The position numbers were made by a program, and so were the translations under genes. From positions 1-15,649 of the forward strand of contig JAIRSN010000155.1 in assembly GCA_031255425.1 (NCBI GenBank): a DNA stretch of 15,649 bases, given 5' to 3'. The stretch's first letter is position 1; each line of letters opens with the position of its first letter. The notes beneath the pieces were generated by a model. The model did not search any database, was not told where the DNA came from, and worked only from the letters and a program-made list of their open reading frames with translations. Shown here in pieces: positions 6,084-15,300 of the stretch. The stretch comes from Dysgonamonadaceae bacterium (lineage in GTDB: Bacteria > Bacteroidota > Bacteroidia > Bacteroidales > Azobacteroidaceae).

Positions 6084-8435
6084 ATGAAATTACCGTATTG
6101 CCTCCTGTTCCTTTTATTGCCCGGCACCGTACAGGCACAGTCTATCTATCAAAAAGGTTGGATTGATTTGAATAAAAACGGCGTCGAAGATGTGTATGAA
6201 AATCCCGGCGCCGGCATCGACGCCCGCGTAGCCGACCTGCTGTCGCAAATGACGACGGAGGAAAAGACCTGCCAGCTTGCCACCCTGTACGGCTCGGGGC
6301 GGGTGTTGAAAGACCCGCAGCCAACCGCCGGCTGGGAGCATGAAATCTGGCGCGACGGCATTGCCAATATCGACGAGCAGGCAAACGGCTTGGGTAGCTT
6401 CGGCTCCGCACTTTCCTTCCCCTACGGCAGGGGCATCGAAAACAGGCAAGCCATTCAACGCTGGTTCGTGGAGCATACGCGGCTCGGCATTCCGGTCGAT
6501 TTCACCAACGAGGGCATCCGGGGCTTGTGTTCCGACCGTGCCACGATGTTTCCCGCGCAATGCGGACAGGGCGCCACCTGGAACCGCGCCCTGATCCGCG
6601 AAATCGCGCAGGTAACGGCGGTGGAAGCCCGGACGCTGGGCTACACCAATATCTATGCACCCATTCTCGACATCGCCCAGGACCCGCGCTGGGGACGGGT
6701 GGTCGAATCCTACGGCGAAGACCCTTACTTAGTGGGCGAACTGGGGAAGCAAATGATTCTCGGCTTGCAGGAGAACGGTTTGGTGGCTACGCCCAAGCAT
6801 TTTGCGGTATACAGCATCCCGGTCGGCGGACGCGACGAGGGCACGCGCACCGACCCGCACGTGGCGCCACGCGAGATGCGCACGCTTTACCTCGAACCTT
6901 TCCGCAAAGCCTTTCAGGAAGCGGGAGCCTTGGGCGTGATGAGTTCGTACAACGATTACGACGGGGAGCCCGTCACCGGCAGCTACCGGTTCCTGACCCG
7001 GATTCTCCGGCAGGAATACGGCTTCAAAGGTTATGTGGTGTCCGACAGCGAGGCGGTGGAATTCCTGATGAACAAACACCGGGTGCAATCGACGCCGGAA
7101 GACGTTGCTGCGCAGGTAATCAACGCCGGATTGAATGTGCGCACCAACTTTTCCCCGCCCGAAAACTTTATCCTCCCCCTGCGCCGCGCCCTGGAACAGG
7201 GGAAGGTTTCGGAAGCCACCCTCAACAGCCGCGTTGCCGACGTGTTGCGGGTCAAATTCCGGCTGGGCTTGTTCGACCAGCCCTACCGGGGCGATGTCCG
7301 GAGCGTGGAGCAGACGGTACACAGTGAAGCGCACCGGGCGGTTTCGCTGAAGGCGGCACTGCAATCGCTGGTCTTGCTGAAAAACGAGAACAGGCTGTTG
7401 CCGCTTTCCAAATCACTGAAGAAAATCGCCGTCATCGGTCCCAATGCCGATGAACGCGAAGACCTGATCTGCCGGTACGGTCCGGCGAACGCGCCGGTAC
7501 AAACGGTTTACCGGGGCATCCAAGCCTACCTGCCCGAAGCCGAAGTGACTTATGCCAAGGGCTGCGAAATCATCGACCGGTATTTCCCCGAAAGCGAACT
7601 GTACACCGTGCCCTTAGACCGGGACGAACAGCGCTTGCTGGACGAAGCCGTCGCTGTGGCGAAGGACGCCGAAGCCGTCGTGCTGGTGCTGGGGGGAAAC
7701 GAACAGACTGTGCGTGAAGAATACTCCCGCACCAGCCTCAACCTGTGCGGGCGCCAGCAGCAACTGCTCGAAGCCGTTGCCGCCACCGGGAAACCCCTGG
7801 TGCTGGTGATGGTCGACGGGCGGGCGGTGACGCTGAACTGGGCGCAACGGTTTGTTCCCGCCATCCTTTATGCCTGGTTTCCGGGCGAATGTATGGGCGA
7901 TGCGCTGGCGCAAACCCTGTTCGGCGATTATAATCCGGGGGGAAAACTGGCGGTGACCTTCCCCAAGACCGTCGGGCAGATTCCCTTCGCCTTCCCCTTC
8001 AAACCCGGAAGCGATTCGAAGGGGAAGGTGCGGGTAGACGGCGCCCTGTATCCCTTCGGCTACGGATTGAGCTACACCACCTTCGAATACGGCAACCTGA
8101 CCATCGCGCATCCGGTGATTGGCGTGCAGGGAAACCAGCAAATCACCTGCACCGTCCGGAACACCGGCGGGACGGCGGGCGACGAGGTGGTGCAACTCTA
8201 CCTGCGCGACGAGTACAGTTCGGTCACCACTTACGTCCGGGTGTTGCGCGGGTTTGAGCGCGTCCACCTGGAAGCCGGCGAAGAAAAGACCCTCACCTTC
8301 CTGCTTACGCCTCAGGAGCTGGGTTTGTGGGACAAAGACAACCGGTTCGTCACCGAACCCGGCGCTTTTACCGTGATGCTCGGCGCTTCGTCGGAAGACA
8401 TTCGCCTGCAAGGAAGTTTTGAAGTCAAAAATTAA
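6084..8435 (+). CDS. GH3 family exo-beta-glycosidase
   Basis: The product has 783 residues from ATG 6084. The signal peptide (residues 1-18, cut before QSIYQ) decides this start, as the frame runs much further upstream inside the GH88 gene. A DLNKNGVEDVYE segment (28-39) resembles a calcium loop and is common in this GH3 clade. The GH3 N-terminal barrel follows (about 45-410). Its motifs are APILDIAQDPRWGR, ESYGEDPYLVGELG, PKHFAVY and GYVVSDSEAVEFL, with D321 as nucleophile. The alpha/beta sandwich domain (about 430-640) carries GGNEQTVREEYSR, where E545/E546 sit where the acid/base is expected. A fibronectin-III-like domain ends the protein (about 680-780). Family members release beta-linked glucose, xylose or related sugars. 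Specificity cannot be read here. It is probably periplasmic, 26 bp after GH88 and 8 bp before the fusion gene. Confidence 0.93.
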   Translation: MKLPYCLLFLLLPGTVQAQSIYQKGWIDLNKNGVEDVYENPGAGIDARVADLLSQMTTEEKTCQLATLYGSGRVLKDPQPTAGWEHEIWRDGIANIDEQANGLGSFGSALSFPYGRGIENRQAIQRWFVEHTRLGIPVDFTNEGIRGLCSDRATMFPAQCGQGATWNRALIREIAQVTAVEARTLGYTNIYAPILDIAQDPRWGRVVESYGEDPYLVGELGKQMILGLQENGLVATPKHFAVYSIPVGGRDEGTRTDPHVAPREMRTLYLEPFRKAFQEAGALGVMSSYNDYDGEPVTGSYRFLTRILRQEYGFKGYVVSDSEAVEFLMNKHRVQSTPEDVAAQVINAGLNVRTNFSPPENFILPLRRALEQGKVSEATLNSRVADVLRVKFRLGLFDQPYRGDVRSVEQTVHSEAHRAVSLKAALQSLVLLKNENRLLPLSKSLKKIAVIGPNADEREDLICRYGPANAPVQTVYRGIQAYLPEAEVTYAKGCEIIDRYFPESELYTVPLDRDEQRLLDEAVAVAKDAEAVVLVLGGNEQTVREEYSRTSLNLCGRQQQLLEAVAATGKPLVLVMVDGRAVTLNWAQRFVPAILYAWFPGECMGDALAQTLFGDYNPGGKLAVTFPKTVGQIPFAFPFKPGSDSKGKVRVDGALYPFGYGLSYTTFEYGNLTIAHPVIGVQGNQQITCTVRNTGGTAGDEVVQLYLRDEYSSVTTYVRVLRGFERVHLEAGEEKTLTFLLTPQELGLWDKDNRFVTEPGAFTVMLGASSEDIRLQGSFEVKN

Positions 8436-8443
8436 ATGAAAAC

Positions 8444-11400
8444 ATGAAACAGATTCTCTTATTTATTGCCCTCTTTCTTTTCAACAGTCCCTGGACAAGG
8501 GTTCACGGGCAGATCGTCCGGCACCTCTACACCGCCGACCCTTCGGCGCATGTCTGGGCGGACGGAAGGCTTTACGTCTATCCTTCGCACGATGTGTTCC
8601 CGCCCAAGGGCTGCGACCGGATGGACCAATACCATGTCTTTTCCACCGCCGATATGGTGGAATGGACGGATCACGGTCAAATCCTCGAATCCGCGCAGGT
8701 ACCCTGGGGACGTCCCGAAGGCGGGTTTATGTGGGCGCCCGACTGTGCGTACAGGAACGGAACCTACTATTTCTATTTCCCGCACCCCAGCGGCACGGAC
8801 TGGAACCGTACCTGGAAAACCGGCATCGCTACCAGCCGCTTCCCCGACCGTGATTTCACGGTGCAGGGCTACCTGGCGCTCGAAGGCGACCCGCACGCCA
8901 TGATCGACCCCTGCGTCTTCACGGACGACGACGGGCAAGCCTATTTCTACTACGGGGGCGGCGGACGCTGCAAAGCCGCCCGCCTGAAGGACAACATGAT
9001 GGAAACGGACGGTCCCTTGCAGGACATGACCGGGCTGGAGGATTTCCACGAAGGTGCGTGGGTGCATAAGCGCCGCGGCATCTACTACCTGTCGTATGCC
9101 GACAACACGCCCCGGCACAACCGCCTGCGGTATGCCACCGGTCCTTCGCCGCTCGGCCCGTGGACGTACCGCGGCATCCTGCTCGACGGCGTCAGTTCCG
9201 ACACCAGCCACGGCTCGGTGGTGGAATTCCGGGGGCAAAGCTACCTGTTTTACCACACGGGCGATGTTTCGGGGCAAGGCAACTTGCGCTCGGTCACCTT
9301 CGACAAACTCTATTACAATCCCGACGGCAGCATCCGGACGGTTGTCCAGACCCCATCTTCCGCCCTTCCCCCGAAAGCCAACCGGTTCACCGACTGGGTT
9401 GATCCTTTTATCGGTTCGGGCGGGCACGGGCATGTCTTTGTGGGCGCCGGCGTTCCTTTCGGCGCCGTGCAGGTGGGTCCGTCCAACTTTTTCAAGGGAT
9501 GGGACTGGTGTTCGGGCTACAACTACCGCGACAGCGTGATTACCGGCTTCCCGCAACTGCACCTGAGCGGCACCGGCATCGGCGACCTGGGCGATGTGCT
9601 GCTGATGCCGTACTGCGGCGAGGTGAAATGGGACAAGGGCAACGAAACGGAGCGTTACAGCGGGTATGCTTCCCGGTTTTCGCACCGCAACGAAACGGCG
9701 CGTCCGGGCTACTACCGCGTCAAACTCGACGATTATAATATTGATGTGGAATTGACCGCGACCGAGCGTGTCGCTTACCATAAATACCATTTCCCGCCGG
9801 GCGAAAACGCGCGGGTAATCATCGACCTGGCGGAGGGAATCAACGACCAATCCACCGGTACGCAACTGGAACTGGTCGACCCGTATACAATCAAGGGCTA
9901 CCGCTGTTCGGAGGGCTGGGCGAAACGGCAGCAGGTTTTCTTTGCCATCCGCCTGAATGTGCCGGTCACCGGCTTCCGGATTTCCGACGGCGGGAAAACC
10001 GTCTCCGGCAAGAAGGCAACCGGGAAAGCGCTGAAGGGGGTTCTCTCCTTCGCTCCGTCGCCGGAAACCGTTCAACTGAAAGTCGGCATTTCGCCGGTAA
10101 GCGCCGATAATGCCCTGGAAAATATCCGGGCGGAAATTCCCCAATGGAATTTTAATGAAATAGCGGCGCAGGCAAACGGGAAATGGAACGATGCCCTGTC
10201 CAAAATCGAAGTGGAAACGAAGAACAACGATCACAAGCGTATCTTTTACACGGCGCTGTTCCACGCCATGATTCATCCTTCGCTGTTCAACGACGCGAAC
10301 GGCGAGTACCGCGGCTCGGACTGGAAAAATTACCCTTCCCCCGGGTTCGACAACTACACCATCTTCTCGACCTGGGACACCTACCGCGCGGCGCATCCGC
10401 TCTACACGCTGATTGAGGAGAAACGCACCGCCGATATGGTCAACTCCATGCTGGCGATCTTCGACCAGACCGGCGCCTTACCTGTCTGGCACCTGCGCGG
10501 CTACGATACGGGGACGATGGTGGGCAACAGCAGTTTCGAGATTGTTGCCGAAGCCTGCCTCAAAAACATCCGGGGGATTGATGCGGAAAGAGCGTTCAAC
10601 GCCCTGAAAGCTACTGCGACGAGCGACCTCCGCGGCTTGAATTTCGACCGCGAACGGCAGGTCATTCCGTCGGACGTGATGACCAACCGCCCGGTGGCGA
10701 TGGCGCTCGAATATGCCATCGGCAACGCCAGCATTGCGCTGCTGGCAAAGAAGCTGGGGAAGACGGCGGATTACCATGCTTTTGCCGAACGCGCCAAGAA
10801 CTACAAGCTGTATTACGACTCACACACCGGTTTCTTTCGCGGGAAAATGGCGGACGGCTCCTGGAACCCGAAGTTCCACCCCATCAAATCCGTCAAACCC
10901 TGGGCGACCGATTACGCCGAGGGCAATCCCTGGCAATACCTCTGGCTGGTGCCCCAGGATGTGGAGGGCTTGATTGATTTGTTGGGGGGCGAAACCGCTT
11001 TCGAAGACCGCTTAGACACCTTCCTGACGCTCGATTCGGGCGACGACCCCGATGTGCTGGTAGACCTGACGGGTTGTATCGGGCAGCTTGCGCACGGGAA
11101 CGAGCCGAGCCACCACATTGCTTACCTCTATTCGTATCTCGGAAAGCCGTGGAAAACCGCGCGCTTAGTGAACTACATCCTGACGCATTTTTACAAAAAC
11201 GATCCGGACGGCATCATCGGCAACGAGGACTGCGGGCAAATGTCGGCGTGGTATATTTTCTCCTCGCTGGGGTTTTACCCGGTCTTTACCGCTTCGGGGC
11301 AATACGTTCTGGGCAGCCCGCTGTTCGACAAGGCAACCGTCCGCCTCGAAAACGGAAAAACGTTTACCGTTGAAGCGATCAACCTTTCACCCGGAAACAG

Positions 11401-14338
11401 CTACATACAAAGCGCGGAACTCAACGGCAAAGCCTATGATTTCTCGTACATCCGGCACGAGGCGATTATGCAGGGCGGCACGCTGCGCCTGCGGATGGGC
11501 AGCACGCCGAACTACCGCTTCGGCGAGGCGCCCGAAACACGTCCGCACAGCCCGACCAAAACAGGCGGGCAAACCGTGTTCCTGTCCCAGCCGTTTGTCC
11601 GCCCCGGAATGGCGCAGTCGGCGGCAGACCTCGACTTTATGCGGGAGAAGGTGCGGGAAGGCGCGGAGCCCTGGAAGCCGGCGTTCGAGAAACTGAAAGA
11701 GAAAACCCCGTCCGGTTTTGTGCCGCAAGCCTTTTCCTTTGTTTCCGAAGGACCCTACGGCGAGAACAGCGTGGGCGGCAGGGAATTTTCGCAAAGCGCG
11801 GAGATGGCGTACAACAATGCACCGTTGTGGTACATTACCCAAGACGAAAAATATGCACGGAAGGCGGTGGAGATTCTCAACGCCTGGTCGTACAAGCTGC
11901 GCAGCTTCGATGCCAACAACGCCAAACTGAACGTGGGCTTGTCCGGGTATTATTTCCTTAACGCCGCCGAAATCATCCGGTTTTCCTTTCCGGACTGGAA
12001 GGAAGCCGACCGCGAACAGTTCGAACGGATGGTGCTGACGGTGCTGTATCCCACCATCGAGGACTTCTTCACGGAAGCAAACGGCAACTGGGACGCTTCG
12101 ATGATCAGCACCATGCTGTGTATCGGTGTGTATACCGAAAACCGCGCTATCTTCAACCGCGCGGTCGACCGGTTTTACTGGGGCGCGAACAACGGCGGCA
12201 TCACCAAATACATTTACCCCGGCGGACAGACGCAGGAAGCGACCCGCGACTGGGACCATGTCCAGCTCGGCATCGGCGAATTTGCCAAAGCCGCCCAGAC
12301 GGCGCAGACGCAGGGACTCGACTTTTACAGCGTGGCGGGCGACCGCCTGGCGCATGCTTTTGAGCAAACCGCCCGGATGATGCTCGGAACGGATATGGCG
12401 GTTTTCGGCGTGCTGTCGAAACGCGGGATGGAAAAATACAAGGATGTGTACGAGTCGATTTACGATTATTACAGCAATGTGCGGGGCGTGGAGCTTCTTT
12501 CTACCAAAGAGGTAATCGACACCCAAACCCGCGCCCGGTTCCCGGTGGGCACGCTGACGGGAATAAGAACCTATCCGGCAACAGACCGCCCGGCGCCGGC
12601 GGCTTTGCCCGAAGCCGATTATCTGAAGCCAACCGGGACGGGCGCCCTGCCGGAGCCGTCGGAAGCCGTCCCCGCCGGAGCGGTCCTCGTCCGTCCGGAG
12701 GAGGATTTGCAGGAAATCATCGACCGGAACAGGGACCGGACGATTGTCTTGTCGCGGGGCGTTCATACGCTACATGCCCCGCTGAAAGTGTACAGCGGGC
12801 TGACGCTTGCCGGGCACGGAAAGGAGACGATTCTGTTTTTGGCGCCCTCCGTAAACGCGGAGACGATGGTCTGCGGCGACGACAGCCTGACGAATTTCAC
12901 CCTCCGCGACCTGCTGATCGAAGGGGCGGTGAGCGTGGTTGCCAACAACGATCCGAACCACGACCGCCGGGGACGTTCGTATATGAGCGCCGCCAGCCGC
13001 GAGGGGGTTGTGTTGCGTTCGGAAAAAGGGGGCGCGATCCGGGACCTTTTGTTTGAGCATGTGACCGTCCAAAACTTTACGCAGAACGGCGTTCTGCTGG
13101 TGGGCGCGTCGAATATCCGGATCCTGCATTGCGATTTCAGTGACAACGGTTCGAGTGTTGTTCCGGGCGCGGGCTTGCACCACAACCTGAATCTCTCGCA
13201 GGTCGAAAACGTAACAATCAGCCACAGCCGTTTCGATGCCTCGCCTTTTGGCTGCGGAATCGCTGTTTTGCTGGGGAAAAACATTTCGATTTCCGGTTGC
13301 GAAGCGGCAAGGAACAAACTGTCGGGCATTCGTTGCGCGGAAAGCGAAGACCTGCTGATCGAACATTCCCTGGCGGAAGGCAACGACCGGGACGGAATTG
13401 CCGTCGAGCATTGGATGCAGGGTTGCCGAAAGGTGAAGCTCAACCACAACCTGACGCAAAACAACGGGCGCTACGGTATTTACACCGGCAATGCCGCCTT
13501 GCTGAACGCAAGCGGAAACACCGGCAGGTTCAACCGCGGCGGCGACAGAATCGAAACAAAGCCTGCCCCCGACCCCCGGAACCCCGATTACGCGGAATAT
13601 CCGTTGCAGGAATGGGAAAAAGCGTTTGCCGGTTTCCGGTTCGGTACGCACAAGGGCTTGCCCTACCGCCTCCTCTCGCCCCCTGGGACGGATCCGCAGA
13701 AAAAATATCCCTTGGTGCTGTTTCTACACGGTGCGGGCGAACGCGGCGTAGACAACCGCCGCCAATTCTATCGCTTTCACCCGGTCCCGTTTTGGGAAAC
13801 GGAGGCGTGTTTTGTGCTTGCGCCGCAATGTCCTTCGCGCGAGGATACGGAGGACAATGCGGCGTGCGTATGGGTGGACACGCCTTTCGGCGCCGCCGCA
13901 AGCACGATGAAGGAGACGCCGGCAGCACCCCTGCAACAGGTCATCTCGTTACTCGACAGTATCCTGCGCCTGCCGCAAGTGGATAAAGACCGCGTGTATA
14001 TCACCGGCTTGTCGATGGGCGGCTTTGCTACCTGGGAACTGTTGCAACGTTTTCCGGAGAAATTTGCTGCCGCCATTCCCGTTTGCGGGGGCGGCGACCC
14101 TGCTTACGCCGGACGCTTGGTGAACACGCCGGTCTGGGCGTTTCACGGCGACGAAGACCGGACTGTTCTCCCCGAACGCTCGCGGGAAATGGTCTGTGCC
14201 ATTACGGAGGCACAGGGAAAGGCGGGGACGGCGGCTTCTCCGCGGTACACCGAATACAAGGGTGTCGGACACGGTGCCTGGTCGCCCGCGTACGCCGATC
14301 CGGAGGTATGGAAATGGTTATTTGAACAAAAAAAATAA
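8444..14338 (+). CDS. Five-module GH43-GH92-lyase-beta-helix-esterase fusion protein
   Basis: The product has 1964 residues with one signal peptide (1-22) and no T9SS tail, so it is probably periplasmic. Module 1 (about 23-305) is GH43, with its acidic triad at D32 (ADPSAHVW), D155 (MIDPCVF) and E203 (DFHEGAWV); such enzymes usually release xylose or arabinose. Module 2 (about 315-1037) is GH92 exo-alpha-mannosidase, starting DWVDPFIGSGG and carrying HGNEPSHH (884-891) and GNEDCGQMSAW (926-936). Module 3 (about 1050-1385) is an alginate-lyase-superfamily toroid, with GNWDAS (N1215) and RDWDHVQ (H1272). Module 4 (about 1413-1704) is a right-handed parallel beta-helix. Module 5 (about 1731-1964) is an alpha/beta-hydrolase esterase: LFLHGAGERG, nucleophile S1857 (GLSMGG), D1905 (HGDEDRTV), H1943 (GVGHGAW). 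Linkers are short and the frame is unbroken. Visible catalytic motifs look intact, so each module may be active. Homologues of these modules normally occur as separate proteins. Confidence 0.9.
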   Translation: MKQILLFIALFLFNSPWTRVHGQIVRHLYTADPSAHVWADGRLYVYPSHDVFPPKGCDRMDQYHVFSTADMVEWTDHGQILESAQVPWGRPEGGFMWAPDCAYRNGTYYFYFPHPSGTDWNRTWKTGIATSRFPDRDFTVQGYLALEGDPHAMIDPCVFTDDDGQAYFYYGGGGRCKAARLKDNMMETDGPLQDMTGLEDFHEGAWVHKRRGIYYLSYADNTPRHNRLRYATGPSPLGPWTYRGILLDGVSSDTSHGSVVEFRGQSYLFYHTGDVSGQGNLRSVTFDKLYYNPDGSIRTVVQTPSSALPPKANRFTDWVDPFIGSGGHGHVFVGAGVPFGAVQVGPSNFFKGWDWCSGYNYRDSVITGFPQLHLSGTGIGDLGDVLLMPYCGEVKWDKGNETERYSGYASRFSHRNETARPGYYRVKLDDYNIDVELTATERVAYHKYHFPPGENARVIIDLAEGINDQSTGTQLELVDPYTIKGYRCSEGWAKRQQVFFAIRLNVPVTGFRISDGGKTVSGKKATGKALKGVLSFAPSPETVQLKVGISPVSADNALENIRAEIPQWNFNEIAAQANGKWNDALSKIEVETKNNDHKRIFYTALFHAMIHPSLFNDANGEYRGSDWKNYPSPGFDNYTIFSTWDTYRAAHPLYTLIEEKRTADMVNSMLAIFDQTGALPVWHLRGYDTGTMVGNSSFEIVAEACLKNIRGIDAERAFNALKATATSDLRGLNFDRERQVIPSDVMTNRPVAMALEYAIGNASIALLAKKLGKTADYHAFAERAKNYKLYYDSHTGFFRGKMADGSWNPKFHPIKSVKPWATDYAEGNPWQYLWLVPQDVEGLIDLLGGETAFEDRLDTFLTLDSGDDPDVLVDLTGCIGQLAHGNEPSHHIAYLYSYLGKPWKTARLVNYILTHFYKNDPDGIIGNEDCGQMSAWYIFSSLGFYPVFTASGQYVLGSPLFDKATVRLENGKTFTVEAINLSPGNSYIQSAELNGKAYDFSYIRHEAIMQGGTLRLRMGSTPNYRFGEAPETRPHSPTKTGGQTVFLSQPFVRPGMAQSAADLDFMREKVREGAEPWKPAFEKLKEKTPSGFVPQAFSFVSEGPYGENSVGGREFSQSAEMAYNNAPLWYITQDEKYARKAVEILNAWSYKLRSFDANNAKLNVGLSGYYFLNAAEIIRFSFPDWKEADREQFERMVLTVLYPTIEDFFTEANGNWDASMISTMLCIGVYTENRAIFNRAVDRFYWGANNGGITKYIYPGGQTQEATRDWDHVQLGIGEFAKAAQTAQTQGLDFYSVAGDRLAHAFEQTARMMLGTDMAVFGVLSKRGMEKYKDVYESIYDYYSNVRGVELLSTKEVIDTQTRARFPVGTLTGIRTYPATDRPAPAALPEADYLKPTGTGALPEPSEAVPAGAVLVRPEEDLQEIIDRNRDRTIVLSRGVHTLHAPLKVYSGLTLAGHGKETILFLAPSVNAETMVCGDDSLTNFTLRDLLIEGAVSVVANNDPNHDRRGRSYMSAASREGVVLRSEKGGAIRDLLFEHVTVQNFTQNGVLLVGASNIRILHCDFSDNGSSVVPGAGLHHNLNLSQVENVTISHSRFDASPFGCGIAVLLGKNISISGCEAARNKLSGIRCAESEDLLIEHSLAEGNDRDGIAVEHWMQGCRKVKLNHNLTQNNGRYGIYTGNAALLNASGNTGRFNRGGDRIETKPAPDPRNPDYAEYPLQEWEKAFAGFRFGTHKGLPYRLLSPPGTDPQKKYPLVLFLHGAGERGVDNRRQFYRFHPVPFWETEACFVLAPQCPSREDTEDNAACVWVDTPFGAAASTMKETPAAPLQQVISLLDSILRLPQVDKDRVYITGLSMGGFATWELLQRFPEKFAAAIPVCGGGDPAYAGRLVNTPVWAFHGDEDRTVLPERSREMVCAITEAQGKAGTAASPRYTEYKGVGHGAWSPAYADPEVWKWLFEQKK

Positions 14339-14343
14339 ATAAG

Positions 14344-15300
14344 ATGGAATACAATTTTTGTGGAAACAGTGGTTTGCAACTCCCGAAAATATCGTTGGGA
14401 CTCTGGCACAATTTCGGCGACACAGACCGCTTCGACGAAGCCACCCGCATGATTTGCACGGCTTTCGACAACGGAATCACGCACTTCGACCTGGCAAACA
14501 ATTACGGGCCGCCTCCCGGTTCGGCAGAAATCAATTTCGGGAAAATATTCGCGGCGCAACTGAAAGCGCACCGCGACGAAATACTGGTTGCGTCGAAAGC
14601 CGGGTATCGCATGTGGAACGGGCCTTACGGCGACGGTTCTTCGCGTAAGAACCTGATGGCAAGCCTCGACCAGAGCCTGCGCCGTACCGGGCTGGACTAT
14701 TTCGACATTTTTTACAGCCACCGCTACGACGGCGTCACGCCGGTGGAAGAAACGATGCAGGCGTTGATCGACATGGTCCGGCAAGGGAAGGCCTTGTATG
14801 TGGGCATTTCGAACTACCCGCGGGAGAAAGCGCGCCAAGCCTGCCAATACCTCGAAAACCAGAACGTCCGCTGTCTTCTTTACCAGGGGAAATACAACCT
14901 GTTTGAGCGCAGTCCCGAACAGGAAACGTTTCCGCTGAACCGGGAAAAGGGCGTGGGCTACATTGCTTTTTCGCCCCTGGCGCAGGGCTTGCTGACCAAC
15001 CGTTACCTGCACGGAATCCCCGCCGGTTCGCGGGTGCGGAAAGGCAGCGGTTTCCTGCTCGAAGAACATCTCACGCCTGCCGTACTCGAAAAGGTGCGCC
15101 GGCTGAACGAACTGGCGGAAAAGCGTTCACAGTCGCTGGCGGAAATGTCGCTTGCCTGGGTGCTGAACAACCCGAACGTGACGTCCGTCATTGTCGGGAC
15201 AAGCTCGGTGCCGCAGTTGCGCGACAACCTGAAAGCCCTGGAAAACACGCATTTCACCCCTGCGGAATTACAACAAATAAACGAAATACTATCCCCATGA
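14344..15300 (+). CDS. Aldo/keto reductase, YghZ (AKR14)-like
   Basis: The product has 318 residues, a normal length for a single-domain NADPH-dependent aldo/keto reductase, and has no signal peptide, so it is cytoplasmic. The catalytic tetrad is present: D49, Y54 (FDLANNYGPPPGSAE), K85 and H126 (DIFYSHRYD). The segments MWNGPYGDGSSRKNL and YVGISNYP, the SPLAQGLLTNRYL stretch and the cofactor-binding end SVIVGTSSVPQLRDN resemble E. coli YghZ (glyceraldehyde 3-phosphate reductase) and K-channel-beta-like relatives. In this locus it may reduce an aldehyde or keto sugar produced by polysaccharide breakdown, possibly a uronate derivative, but the substrate is unknown. It starts 5 bp after the fusion gene. 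Its TGA overlaps the ATG of the next gene (ATGA, 15297-15300), so the two are probably translationally coupled. Confidence 0.93.
   Translation: MEYNFCGNSGLQLPKISLGLWHNFGDTDRFDEATRMICTAFDNGITHFDLANNYGPPPGSAEINFGKIFAAQLKAHRDEILVASKAGYRMWNGPYGDGSSRKNLMASLDQSLRRTGLDYFDIFYSHRYDGVTPVEETMQALIDMVRQGKALYVGISNYPREKARQACQYLENQNVRCLLYQGKYNLFERSPEQETFPLNREKGVGYIAFSPLAQGLLTNRYLHGIPAGSRVRKGSGFLLEEHLTPAVLEKVRRLNELAEKRSQSLAEMSLAWVLNNPNVTSVIVGTSSVPQLRDNLKALENTHFTPAELQQINEILSP

Noticed and set aside
8436..8447. Three-codon ORF (ATG AAA ACA TGA) overlapping the start of the fusion gene
   Set aside because: It is too short to distinguish from chance.
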